This document shows positions 1 to 6,399 of a stretch of DNA of 7,988 nt, one piece after another. This DNA comes from Caldisericota bacterium (GTDB lineage Bacteria; Caldisericota; Caldisericia; Cryosericales; Cryosericaceae): positions 1 to 7,988 of the forward strand of contig JAPLGK010000011.1 of NCBI GenBank assembly GCA_026390195.1. The letters run 5' to 3'. Made by a program: the position numbers and the translations under genes. The number at the start of each line of letters is the position of its first letter. Within the stretch, counting starts at the first letter, position 1. The notes beneath the pieces are model-generated. The model had not been told where the DNA came from. It saw nothing but the letters and a program-made list of their open reading frames with translations, and did no database searches.

Positions 1-1
1 C

Positions 2-1141
2 ATGTTCAATCGTGCGTTCGCCGAAGTCATGCTTGCCGGCGACGCGAAGGGCCGTGTCTTCTCGTTCCCTATCCCCACGTATAACATTACCAGGGACTTC
101 GACTGGCAGAACCCTGTCTACGACCCCATCTTCGAGATGAACGCCAAGTTCGGCATCCCGTACTGGAGCAACTTCGTGAACAGCGACATGGATCCCGACG
201 ATGCCCGCTCAATGTGCTGTCGTTTGAGGCTCGACACGCGCGAACTGCGGAAGAGAGGCGGCGGGTTGTTTGCGTCCAACCCTCTCACCGGCTCCATTGG
301 GGTGGTCACCATCGACCTCCCGCGTATCGGCTACCTCTCCCACAGCAAGGACGAGCTGTTCGAGCGCCTGTCCCACGTCATGGACGTCGCTCGTACGTCG
401 CTCGAGATCAAGCGCAAGATCATCGAGAATCTGACGGCGGCAGGACTCTACCCGTATTCGCGTCACTACCATGATGCAGTCAAGCAGCGCAACGGGTCCT
501 ACTGGGCCAACCATTTCAACACGATCGGCGTCAACGGCATGAACGAACTCCTGCTCAATTTCGCCAGCGTCACGATTGCCGAACCCGTTGGACAACGTCT
601 GGCGCTCGAGATCATGGACTTCATGCTGGGCAAGCTCGAGGAGTTCCAGCACGAAAGTGGACAGCTCTACAACCTTGAAGCGACTCCCGCCGAATCAGCA
701 ACCTATGTGCTGGCCAAGCAGGACAAGGCTCTGTACCCGAACATCCTCGTGGCAAACGAAGAGGCCGTCAAGAACGGCGCTGAACCCTACTACACAAACT
801 CCACGCAGTTGCCCGTGGCGTACACGACCGACCCGTTCGAGGCGCTGGACCTCCAGGACCCTCTTCAGGTCAAGTATACAGGAGGCACTGTCGTCCACCT
901 GTTCCTCGGCGAACGGCTGGAAAGCGCAGACCAGGCCAAGCAGCTGGTGCGCTCGGTCACGAACAGCTACCGACTGCCCTACTTCACGCTTACGCCCACG
1001 TTCTCCGTGTGCCCCAAACACGGGTACATTGCCGGCAACCATCCATTCTGCCCCAAGTGCGACGAAGAGCTGGTCGTCGAGGCACAGAAGGTGGCTGCGG
1101 GCCCTGCCTCTGGAGACGTCCCGTTTGCAACCCGTCTTTGA
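2..1141 (+). CDS. nrdD: Anaerobic ribonucleoside-triphosphate reductase, catalytic part (5' truncated by window; no glycyl-radical domain)
   Basis: This is class III ribonucleotide reductase, which reduces ribonucleoside triphosphates to deoxyribonucleotides in the cytoplasm without oxygen. The 379 visible residues are the C-terminal half of the catalytic barrel. The frame is open at the window edge, so the ATG at position 2 is an internal methionine. Family landmarks are GRVFSFPIPTYNITRDFDW (18-36 of the visible part), SMCCRLRLD (70-78, a pair of cysteines in the region where the family carries its thiyl-radical cysteine), GGGLFASNPLTGSIGVVTID (86-105) and the zinc knuckle CPKHGY...FCPKC (C337, H340, C350, C353). 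In ordinary family members the knuckle leads into the glycyl-radical segment. Here the protein ends about 26 residues later with no such segment. The missing segment is encoded separately at 2628-2825, and the activase lies at 2929. The identification is firm. Whether this product works together with the small protein is inference. Confidence 0.95.
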   Translation: MFNRAFAEVMLAGDAKGRVFSFPIPTYNITRDFDWQNPVYDPIFEMNAKFGIPYWSNFVNSDMDPDDARSMCCRLRLDTRELRKRGGGLFASNPLTGSIGVVTIDLPRIGYLSHSKDELFERLSHVMDVARTSLEIKRKIIENLTAAGLYPYSRHYHDAVKQRNGSYWANHFNTIGVNGMNELLLNFASVTIAEPVGQRLALEIMDFMLGKLEEFQHESGQLYNLEATPAESATYVLAKQDKALYPNILVANEEAVKNGAEPYYTNSTQLPVAYTTDPFEALDLQDPLQVKYTGGTVVHLFLGERLESADQAKQLVRSVTNSYRLPYFTLTPTFSVCPKHGYIAGNHPFCPKCDEELVVEAQKVAAGPASGDVPFATRL

Positions 1142-1145
1142 AGCC

Positions 1146-1153
1146 AGGAGGTG
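1146..1153 (+). promoter_or_regulatory. Shine-Dalgarno for the SH3-like membrane protein
   Basis: AGGAGGTG lies just after the nrdD stop codon, with about 9 nt between GGAGG and the ATG at 1161. It fixes the start of the downstream gene. The same reading frame stays open upstream to about 576, inside nrdD, but that stretch is an out-of-frame shadow. Confidence 0.8.
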
Positions 1154-1160
1154 TTGGCCC

Positions 1161-2588
1161 ATGAGAAGATTCCGTCGTCCCAAGAAGAGAGCCATTTTCC
1201 TTGCCGTCGCCGTTGTGGTTCTTGCTGTCTCTGTGTTCCTCGTCGCACGCAGCCTGAAGTCGAACGGCACGCCAGGGACCACGGCAAGACCCTCGAAGAA
1301 TGATGTCGGCCTGTATCTGGACAAGGGCGACCTCTGGCAATGGGTGGGCGGGCGCAAGACACAGCTGACCAAGGTGGGTACGATCGTCACCTTCGACTGG
1401 CACCCCGCCGGAGGCGAGCTTGTCTACGTGACCAGCGAAGCCGACGGTTCGTACAACGCTGTCGACCGCAAACTCGCGTCCAAGCAGGAACTGGTGATCA
1501 GCCAAGGCAAAGCCGAGATGTGGCCCAAGCTGCTGTGTTCCTCGAGCGGCGTCCTGCTGGTCGAGGCGTCACCGACAACGACTCCGCGGCTGCTGCAGCT
1601 GACCATGACCTCAGTGGGCTACGAGGGCACGACAAATGGCTCATTCTGGACACAGGTTCCACTGACAAAGGAACAGTTTGATCGGACAACGCGACTGATT
1701 CTGGACGGATCGACACCCCTCATCGTCTCTCCCGGCGGCATCTGGACTATCACCGCCTCAAGCCTCGGCTTCGACACGGCACACATCTTCCTCGGCCCGA
1801 CAGGAGTCACGTTTGCCGACGGTGCATTCTTTGGCCCCATGCAGGATACGAAAGGGACGTTCTTCGGCATCAAGACCAAGGACGGCAAGGTCACGAGCGT
1901 GACTCCGCCGCCCAGCTCAACCAGTATCCTGCAGCCGTTCGTGCGCGGCGCGTCACGGACGACCGATGGCAAGACACTTGTCTACGAACTTGGCATCTAT
2001 GGTTCGGGCACGGGCGCTGACGGCAAGACCGCCCCACTGACCTATGAGACATGGCAGTACGTCGAGGGCTCCCGCAGCCCCAAGCTCATCGTCAAGAGCA
2101 GCGTCCCATCGCTGTTCGCCTATCAGTTCACGGGAGGCAGTGCACCCATTTCCGCCGGCAACCAGCCCAGTGCAACGGTCACGACCGAAACGGGCCTCAT
2201 GTTCCGTGACCAACCCATTACGATCGGCAGCAAGGTTCTGGAGGTAGCAGCCCCCACGGAAACGCGGACGGCTCTGGCTCTCGGTCAGGGCTGGGTTCAG
2301 GCGAAGGGGCTCGGTCAGGCGAAGGGAAAGACCGGGTGGGTCTATGGCGGGTACGTCAGAATAGCGCGCGGATCGACAACGTATGCGCCGTTTGCCAGGG
2401 TGACCGCGTCCAAGACTGTCAACGTCTACCTCGACGAGAGTCTCAGCGAGACCGCCACGACAGTGCTCGAAAAGGGCGACAACGTCGTCGCAATGGGAAT
2501 GACGGCGGACAAACGGGCAATCCGGATCCTGTTGCCGTCGGGAACGATGGCGTTCGTACCGACAGGAAGTGTCACTGTATCTAATTGA
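1161..2588 (+). CDS. Membrane-anchored protein with beta-propeller-like middle and SH3-like C-terminal repeats
   Basis: The product is 475 aa and I do not recognise a named gene. The N-terminus is strongly basic (MRRFRRPKKR) and is followed by one hydrophobic segment at about residues 11-29. This is a signal anchor with the body outside the cytoplasm. Residues 45-130 (GLYLDKGDLWQW, VTFDWHPAGGELVYVTSEADG) read like the opening strands of a TolB/WD-type beta-propeller. Two SH3b-like modules end the protein: about 347-402, ending GWVYGGYVRI, and about 418-475. A serine/threonine/glycine-rich linker follows the anchor. An 18-bp in-frame near-repeat (2297-2332, TCAGGCGAAGGG twice) encodes QAKGLG/QAKGKT in the first SH3-like module. 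The start is set by the Shine-Dalgarno at 1146-1153. SH3b modules often bind cell wall, so a role at the envelope is possible. No link to nucleotide reduction is visible, which makes its place between two parts of nrdD odd. Confidence 0.85.
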   Translation: MRRFRRPKKRAIFLAVAVVVLAVSVFLVARSLKSNGTPGTTARPSKNDVGLYLDKGDLWQWVGGRKTQLTKVGTIVTFDWHPAGGELVYVTSEADGSYNAVDRKLASKQELVISQGKAEMWPKLLCSSSGVLLVEASPTTTPRLLQLTMTSVGYEGTTNGSFWTQVPLTKEQFDRTTRLILDGSTPLIVSPGGIWTITASSLGFDTAHIFLGPTGVTFADGAFFGPMQDTKGTFFGIKTKDGKVTSVTPPPSSTSILQPFVRGASRTTDGKTLVYELGIYGSGTGADGKTAPLTYETWQYVEGSRSPKLIVKSSVPSLFAYQFTGGSAPISAGNQPSATVTTETGLMFRDQPITIGSKVLEVAAPTETRTALALGQGWVQAKGLGQAKGKTGWVYGGYVRIARGSTTYAPFARVTASKTVNVYLDESLSETATTVLEKGDNVVAMGMTADKRAIRILLPSGTMAFVPTGSVTVSN

Positions 2589-2597
2589 AGTCCCGAC

Positions 2598-2603
2598 TAT
2601 ACT
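2598..2603 (+). promoter_or_regulatory. Possible -10 element before the glycyl-radical ORF
   Basis: TATACT lies in the 39-bp gap after the SH3-like gene, about 24 bp before the GTG start. No good -35 is found at 16-18 bp. TTGAAG at 2585-2590 is only 7 bp away. If real, the promoter is weak or activator-dependent. Transcription from the upstream operon is equally likely. Confidence 0.25.
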
Positions 2604-2613
2604 TTGTTGAGTA

Positions 2614-2624
2614 AAAGGGGGTGA
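2614..2624 (+). promoter_or_regulatory. Strong Shine-Dalgarno of the split glycyl-radical ORF
   Basis: AAAGGGGGTGA matches the ideal AAAGGAGGTGA at 10 of 11 positions, with about 6 nt between the GGGGG core and the GTG at 2628. This is evidence that the small ORF is translated in its own right and is not a leftover fragment. Confidence 0.8.
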
Positions 2625-2627
2625 CGA

Positions 2628-2825
2628 GTGAAAGAGCTAGAGAATGGGGACCTGTTGCTGGACAACGGAATGACAGTACCCGCGTGCAGGCGCACAAGGA
2701 CTGAAGTTTACAGCCGCGTGGTTGGCTATCTGAGACCTGTTTCCCAGTGGAATAAGGGAAAGAAGGCGGAGTGGGCCGACAGAATATGCTTCGAGGCCAA
2801 GACACAACACAACACGGCACAATGA
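2628..2825 (+). CDS. Stand-alone NrdD glycyl-radical domain protein (split nrdD C-terminus)
   Basis: This 65-residue protein is the C-terminal segment of class III ribonucleotide reductase encoded as its own gene. Residues 25-56 (TEVYSRVVGYLRPVSQWNKG, then KKAEWADRICFE) are a typical NrdD C-terminus. Gly33 in RVVGY is the residue expected to carry the stable radical, and W41-N42-K43-G44-K45 is the usual segment after it. Residues 1-24 are not part of the barrel; VPACRR (C20) distantly recalls the second half of the usual CPxC-G knuckle. A GTG start with an excellent Shine-Dalgarno supports independent translation. The protein would be radicalised by NrdG from 2929 and insert its glycine loop into the barrel encoded at 2-1141, much as the small GrcA/YfiD protein supplies a glycyl domain to pyruvate formate-lyase. 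The domain identity is clear. In-trans function is inferred. Confidence 0.88.
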   Translation: MKELENGDLLLDNGMTVPACRRTRTEVYSRVVGYLRPVSQWNKGKKAEWADRICFEAKTQHNTAQ

Positions 2826-2836
2826 TCGCAATGCGT

Positions 2837-2884
2837 AAAACGCCGCTGGATATGGACCTCCTGCAGGACCATCAGCGGCGTTTT
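2837..2884 (+). terminator. Rho-independent terminator after the glycyl-radical ORF
   Basis: AAAACGCCGCTG (2837-2848) pairs perfectly with CAGCGGCGTTTT (2873-2884). Inside, a GAT bulge is followed by ATGG/CCAT and, after an A/A mismatch, CCT/AGG around a 5-nt loop. The 3' arm ends in TTTT. The flanking A and T runs allow some function in both directions. It lies between the small ORF and nrdG. Confidence 0.85.
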
Positions 2885-2928
2885 CATATTGTCACATGGA
2901 AAGCACCCCCTCGTGACAAGACAGGCAC

Positions 2929-3633
2929 ATGAGACTGGCGCACCACGAACCACTATCGCTCAGTGACTTCCCGGGCAGAATTGCCACAACCGTGTTCACG
3001 GTCGGTTGCAACTTCGCATGTCCGTACTGCCACAACCCTGAGCTCGTCACCGCGACGGAGGGTACGCCACAACTGACCGAAGAGGCGTTCTTCGCCTTTC
3101 TCGAACAGCGCAAGGGCAAACTCAACGGCGTGTGTATCACTGGGGGAGAGCCGACGCTTCACGCCGATCTAGCCGGATTCGTCGACCGCATCCGTGCTCT
3201 CGGCTATGCTGTCAAGCTGGACACCAACGGGTCCAACCCCGACATGCTTGGACACCTTCTGGAAACAAGCTCTCTGGACTACGTTGCCATGGATGTGAAA
3301 GCACCGGCTTCACGATACAGTGACGTGACGGGTAATCCGTATGCTCTCGCCCTCGCGGAGATCTCGATACGGCTTCTGGCCGAGCGTGACACCGCCCATG
3401 AATACCGGACGACCATCTTGCCTCTGCTGTTCAGCGAAGTCGACATTGACAATATCGCCTGCATGCTGCCTCCTGGATCACGCTACGTCATCCAGAACTT
3501 CGTTCCCACCAAGACCCTCGACCCCAGCTTTGTCAGTGCCAGAGGATTTGAGTCCGGCGACCTCGAAACCATTGCGGACCACATACGCCTGCACTACCCT
3601 CTCCTCCACATCAGCACACGAGGCGGCATCTAG
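2929..3633 (+). CDS. nrdG: Anaerobic ribonucleotide reductase activating protein (radical SAM)
   Basis: This 234-aa cytoplasmic radical-SAM enzyme uses a [4Fe-4S] cluster and S-adenosylmethionine to abstract hydrogen from the glycine of the reductase. The cluster motif CNFACPYC (C27, C31, C34) has the CX3CX2C spacing. TGGEPTL (71-77) is the SAM-binding GGE motif, and LDTNGS (97-102) and DYVAMDVKAP (117-126) are further family blocks. The opening (SLSDFPGRIATTVFTVGCNF) and length fit the NrdG branch that resembles pyruvate formate-lyase activase. The start is the ATG at 2929. The in-frame ATG at 2896 runs into a stop, and the ribosome binding site is weak (AGACAGG). Its substrate here would be Gly33 of the small protein encoded at 2628. 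The terminator just upstream suggests reduced or separate expression, though no clear promoter is seen between it and the ATG. Confidence 0.93.
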   Translation: MRLAHHEPLSLSDFPGRIATTVFTVGCNFACPYCHNPELVTATEGTPQLTEEAFFAFLEQRKGKLNGVCITGGEPTLHADLAGFVDRIRALGYAVKLDTNGSNPDMLGHLLETSSLDYVAMDVKAPASRYSDVTGNPYALALAEISIRLLAERDTAHEYRTTILPLLFSEVDIDNIACMLPPGSRYVIQNFVPTKTLDPSFVSARGFESGDLETIADHIRLHYPLLHISTRGGI

Positions 3634-4259
3634 GCCGAGCCGCACCGTCCAGCCCATCAGTTCCGGCCGCTCATGTCTGCGGACGCCAACCCCTCCACGC
3701 CACCACCCGCCATTCTCCTCTGTAACCAATTCGCCTCTGCCACGTTTTCATTTGTGTGGAAGGGTCATCTGCGGGGTAGCTGCCCCAGACCACTTGTCCT
3801 TTCTCGCAGACGAGGGAAGAGAGCCCTCTACGGGCGCACCTGCAGCCTTTGTGCCCATTGCTCGACATTGAATCCGGGGTTGATGTGACTGCCGGATGCG
3901 GTTGAACCATAGCCACAAGGCGGTTGGCAACGTCCACGACAACTGGAATGCTCCATGCTGGTACTCGAAGACGGAGTGGGTAATCCAGGGCTGACCGCCC
4001 TGTAGAAAGCGTGAGTTCGTGTGTTTCGCAGGCACACAATATCGCATACCCTGGGCTGTGACACCGCAGCCCAGGGCACCCCCGGCAGGACCGCTCAGCA
4101 ATCTGGGGTCCTGGCCCAGAGCTTTGAAACCCTCATCGGTGCGCTCACCTGCTGACGCTGCAACGATGACCAGCATCCTCTTTTCTGCGGCAATTCCCGC
4201 ACGGCCGGCATGACAATCCTCGTCTTCCTCATCAGCAGCAGTCTTGTCTCTCCATGTAC
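3634..4259. other. 626-bp region between convergent genes, no supported coding sequence
   Basis: Open frames exist on both strands, for example minus 4263-3748 from a TTG start and minus 4039-3671. None has a ribosome binding site, recognisable motifs or protein-like composition, and they overlap one another. The stretch contains a cluster of hairpins at 3986-4120 and no intrinsic terminator with a T-run for either neighbour. It could be a decayed gene, an untranslated region or a structured RNA. I cannot decide. Confidence 0.5.
3986..4120. repeat. Cluster of four short inverted repeats
   Basis: Four hairpins lie in 135 bp. CAGGGC/GCCCTG (3986-4002) has a 5-nt loop. GTGTG/CACAC (4019-4037) has a 9-nt loop. 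CCCTGGGCTG/CAGCCCAGGG (4049-4076) is a perfect 10-bp stem with an 8-nt loop. TCTGGG/CCCAGA (4102-4120) has a 7-nt loop. No T-run follows any of them, so none looks like a standard terminator. Confidence 0.6.
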
Positions 4260-5087
4260 TCAAACACAGTCCGAGCTCCTGCTGCCTGAGACGGCGCCGT
4301 AGATCATCTCCGACACCTCGGCCATGACGCGTTTTGCCTGAGCGGCCCGTTCAAAACCTGACACAAAAACGCACAGCGAATATGTCGGCCCGCCCGCCAC
4401 GCTCACGAGTTCGGCATCCAGCAGAGAACCGGGCATGCCACCCGTTTTCCCCGCCAGGGCGGCAGTGCCGGGAAGCGGCCAAGCAACCAGGTCTCTCAAC
4501 TGGTTCATGCGCAGATAGCCAAGTATGCGTTCGCACGCCGCGTCCGAGACCAGACGATGCGCATATAGTTGCGCCAGCATGTCGGCGATCTCGGCGGCGG
4601 TCACGCTATTGTCGATTCCACGAGCGAGTGTCTCATGGTCCATCATCCGACGTCGCACACTGGTCGCCTCATAACCAAGGCCGCGAAGGACATCGTTCAG
4701 ACGCTCTATGCCGATCTCCTCGATAAGCTGGTTGCAGGCCATGTTGTCGGACACCCCCATCATCATGATGCACAGATCCTGGACCGACCACGGGCAAGTG
4801 CTGTCCAGGTGCTCGAGAAGGCCGGTCCCATGAGGGGCAGGGACTGTCAGACGAATAGGCTGGTCCCACGCCAGCTCACCCAGTTCCACCAGCTGCGCAA
4901 CGCAGACCAGGATCGGCAGCTTGATGATCGATGCGGCTCCAAATGGGAGACTGCTGTTCTGAGAGAAGATGAGACAGCGGTCTTCTGCGTTCAAGAGCTC
5001 AGCGTGCACGGAGCATGGAAATGCGACCGTCGCAAGAACCCCCTGAAGCGCTTTCTGAACGAGAAGGTACCGGGTGTCCTGCTTCAT
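4260..5087 (-). CDS. Class A beta-lactamase-fold serine hydrolase, cytoplasmic
   Basis: The product is 275 aa with the serine-hydrolase triad of motifs in order: S53-I-I-K56 (AASIIKLPIL), S113-D114-N115 (GVSDNMACNQ) and K214-T215-G216 (LAGKTGGMPG). A glutamate in MDHETLARGIDN (E152) could play the omega-loop role. The family (beta-lactamase class A, Beta-lactamase2 type) includes true beta-lactamases and other amide or ester hydrolases. No signal peptide is visible, since the first hydrophobic strand (17-29) fits the first beta-strand of the fold and the catalytic serine is at residue 53. A cytoplasmic enzyme is therefore likely, which argues against a classic secreted resistance beta-lactamase. 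The ATG overlaps the stop of alr (ATGA), so translation is probably coupled. A substrate related to D-alanine or cell-wall peptides is a guess from that context. Confidence 0.85.
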   Translation of the reverse strand: MKQDTRYLLVQKALQGVLATVAFPCSVHAELLNAEDRCLIFSQNSSLPFGAASIIKLPILVCVAQLVELGELAWDQPIRLTVPAPHGTGLLEHLDSTCPWSVQDLCIMMMGVSDNMACNQLIEEIGIERLNDVLRGLGYEATSVRRRMMDHETLARGIDNSVTAAEIADMLAQLYAHRLVSDAACERILGYLRMNQLRDLVAWPLPGTAALAGKTGGMPGSLLDAELVSVAGGPTYSLCVFVSGFERAAQAKRVMAEVSEMIYGAVSGSRSSDCV

Positions 5088-6241
5088 TCCGTCTCAGGCT
5101 TCGGCCGGTCGCGGTACACGTGGCGAACGAGCTTGCCGACAGTACAGAGGACCTCGTAGCTAATCGTCTGGGCGAGCGATCCCAGATCACCAGCGGTGAT
5201 GTGCTGGTTTCCGGCTTCACCCATGAGCACAGCTTCGTCGCCCACCGTCACGCCCTGCACATCCGACAGGTCGATCATGGTCTGATCCATGGTCACCCGT
5301 CCTATGACCGGCGCCCGCTTGCCACGGATGAGCACCGAGGCCTTGTTGGACAACATGCGGGAATACCCATCCGTGTAGCCGACTGGAAGGATTCCCACCT
5401 TCGTCGGCTTGTAGGTCAAATAGCTGCGCCCATAGCTGATGCCGTAGCCGGCAGGAACCTGTTTGAACGCTATCACCCGGGATTTCATCGACATTGCCGG
5501 CCGCAATCCGGCAATCAGCACGCCCTCGATGGGCGAACAACCATAGAGCAGCAACCCTGGACGGACCCCTTCAAGGGTCGCAGCCTTCATGGTCAGGATG
5601 CCAGCCGAGTTGCAGAAATGGGCAAGAGGAGGACGTATGCCCTCCACGGTCGCCTGATGGAGGACTTTCTCGAACCTGCGCAGTTGCATGGAGGAGTAGG
5701 ATTCGTCCGAGTCCGCACAGGAAAAATGCGAATAGATCCCCTCTACCTCAAGACCTTTCATCCCGTTCAGCTTGTGCAGCACGTCCAGCGCCCCTTCCGC
5801 AAGAACGCCGCCTCTTCCCATGCCCGTATCCACCTTGAGATGGATCGTCAGCTGCTTTCCGTCAGCTGCTCCGACCAGTTCGCGTGCGACGTCGTCGTTA
5901 GGGATGCTAAGCGCAATACCTTGGGCGATTGCCTCCTGGACTCCTGATGCGGGGACATAGCCAAACACGAGCATGCGACCTTTGATGCCGGCCCGTCGAA
6001 GCTCAAGAGCCTCTTCCAGCGTAGCAAGTGCGAACCAGTCGGCACCTTCTTCCTGAAGAACCCGCGCCACATGTACCGCGCCATGCCCGTAGGCATCGTC
6101 CTTGACGACACACAGCACATGGGTTTTCGCCGGCACCATTTCACGGACGACATGATAGTTGCCCCGTACGCGGGCCAGATCGATCTCTAGCCACGTGGAA
6201 CGCCCAAACTGCTCGACCGAAACGTTGTCCTCTCTCTTCAT
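5084..6241 (-). CDS. alr: Alanine racemase
   Basis: This 385-aa cytoplasmic, PLP-dependent enzyme converts L-alanine to D-alanine for peptidoglycan. K47 in VVKDDAYGHG is the PLP-binding lysine; the usual motif is VVKADAYGHG, so an Asp replaces Ala. Y270 in GYGISYGRSY is the second catalytic base. K136 and R143 in HLKVDTGMGRGG are the carbamylated lysine and the PLP-contacting arginine. M318-D319-Q320 (GRVTMDQTMIDL) closes the active site. The length is normal. The ATG at 6241 has no Shine-Dalgarno and no better start exists. Family homology begins around residue 14. The best promoter upstream places the transcript start on this ATG, which suggests a leaderless mRNA. The gene ends in a 4-bp overlap with the serine hydrolase. 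Confidence 0.96.
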   Translation of the reverse strand: MKREDNVSVEQFGRSTWLEIDLARVRGNYHVVREMVPAKTHVLCVVKDDAYGHGAVHVARVLQEEGADWFALATLEEALELRRAGIKGRMLVFGYVPASGVQEAIAQGIALSIPNDDVARELVGAADGKQLTIHLKVDTGMGRGGVLAEGALDVLHKLNGMKGLEVEGIYSHFSCADSDESYSSMQLRRFEKVLHQATVEGIRPPLAHFCNSAGILTMKAATLEGVRPGLLLYGCSPIEGVLIAGLRPAMSMKSRVIAFKQVPAGYGISYGRSYLTYKPTKVGILPVGYTDGYSRMLSNKASVLIRGKRAPVIGRVTMDQTMIDLSDVQGVTVGDEAVLMGEAGNQHITAGDLGSLAQTISYEVLCTVGKLVRHVYRDRPKPETE

Positions 6242-6247
6242 GACAAA

Positions 6248-6275
6248 ACAATAGCACGTTTCGGAGGCCGTTCAA
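6248..6275 (-). promoter_or_regulatory. alr promoter, extended -10, probably leaderless
   Basis: On the minus strand, TTGAAC (6275-6270), a 16-bp spacer and TATTGT (6253-6248), with TGC directly before the -10, form an extended -10 promoter. Counting from the -10 puts +1 at about 6241, the A of the alr ATG. Confidence 0.5.
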
Positions 6276-6299
6276 CACAGGAATGCTCACTGATACGCA

Positions 6300-6330
6300 G
6301 TCTGCAGGCATGCCCGACAAGCATGCAGAC
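6300..6330. repeat. Inverted repeat between divergent promoters
   Basis: GTCTGCA (6300-6306) is repeated inverted as TGCAGAC (6324-6330), with an inner TGC/GCA pair. It lies between the minus-strand alr promoter and the plus-strand small-RNA promoter, where a repressor or activator site might sit. Confidence 0.35.
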
Positions 6331-6337
6331 ATTGCCA

Positions 6338-6365
6338 TTGACAAGAATCAGGTATTCCGTATAGT
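6338..6365 (+). promoter_or_regulatory. Consensus-like sigma-70-type promoter of the candidate small RNA
   Basis: TTGACA (6338-6343, perfect -35), a 16-bp spacer and TATAGT (6360-6365, 5 of 6 in the -10) make the best promoter match found in the window. +1 is expected at about 6372, exactly where the perfect hairpin begins. Confidence 0.65.
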
Positions 6366-6370
6366 AGCGG

Positions 6371-6399
6371 TGTAACCGATAACTTCGTTATCGGTTACA
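6371..6399. repeat. Perfect 13-bp inverted repeat
   Basis: TGTAACCGATAAC (6371-6383) and GTTATCGGTTACA (6387-6399) flank a TTC loop. There are no mismatches. It forms the 5' hairpin of the candidate small RNA, although as DNA it could also bind a dimeric protein. Confidence 0.9.

Noticed and set aside
209..652. Minus-strand open frame opposite nrdD.
   Set aside because: Shadow of a strongly conserved gene. No ribosome binding site or recognisable motif.
576..1160. Upstream extension of the SH3-like protein's frame into nrdD.
   Set aside because: The translation is low-complexity (Ser/Arg/Thr-rich) and overlaps conserved nrdD. The Shine-Dalgarno and basic/hydrophobic N-terminus mark the start at 1161.
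2889..2917. TTGTCA as a -35 for a separate nrdG promoter.
   Set aside because: No -10-like hexamer at 16-18 bp downstream.
3341..3871. Plus-strand open frame overlapping the 3' part of nrdG.
   Set aside because: Serine/proline/arginine-rich product typical of an off-frame reading of a GC-rich gene. nrdG explains the DNA.
4200..4245. CTGATGAGG on the minus strand looks like the start of a hammerhead ribozyme core.
   Set aside because: The required GAAA segment and the three flanking stems are not present in the right positions.
3748..4263. 171-codon minus-strand open frame starting with TTG that overlaps the serine hydrolase stop.
   Set aside because: It has no ribosome binding site, its composition is unlike a folded protein, it shows no recognisable motif, and it overlaps competing frames.
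6379..6391. ATAACTTCGT resembles one arm of loxP.
   Set aside because: Only a partial match to one arm, inside a perfect palindrome that lacks the 8-bp spacer and second loxP arm. No recombinase gene is nearby.
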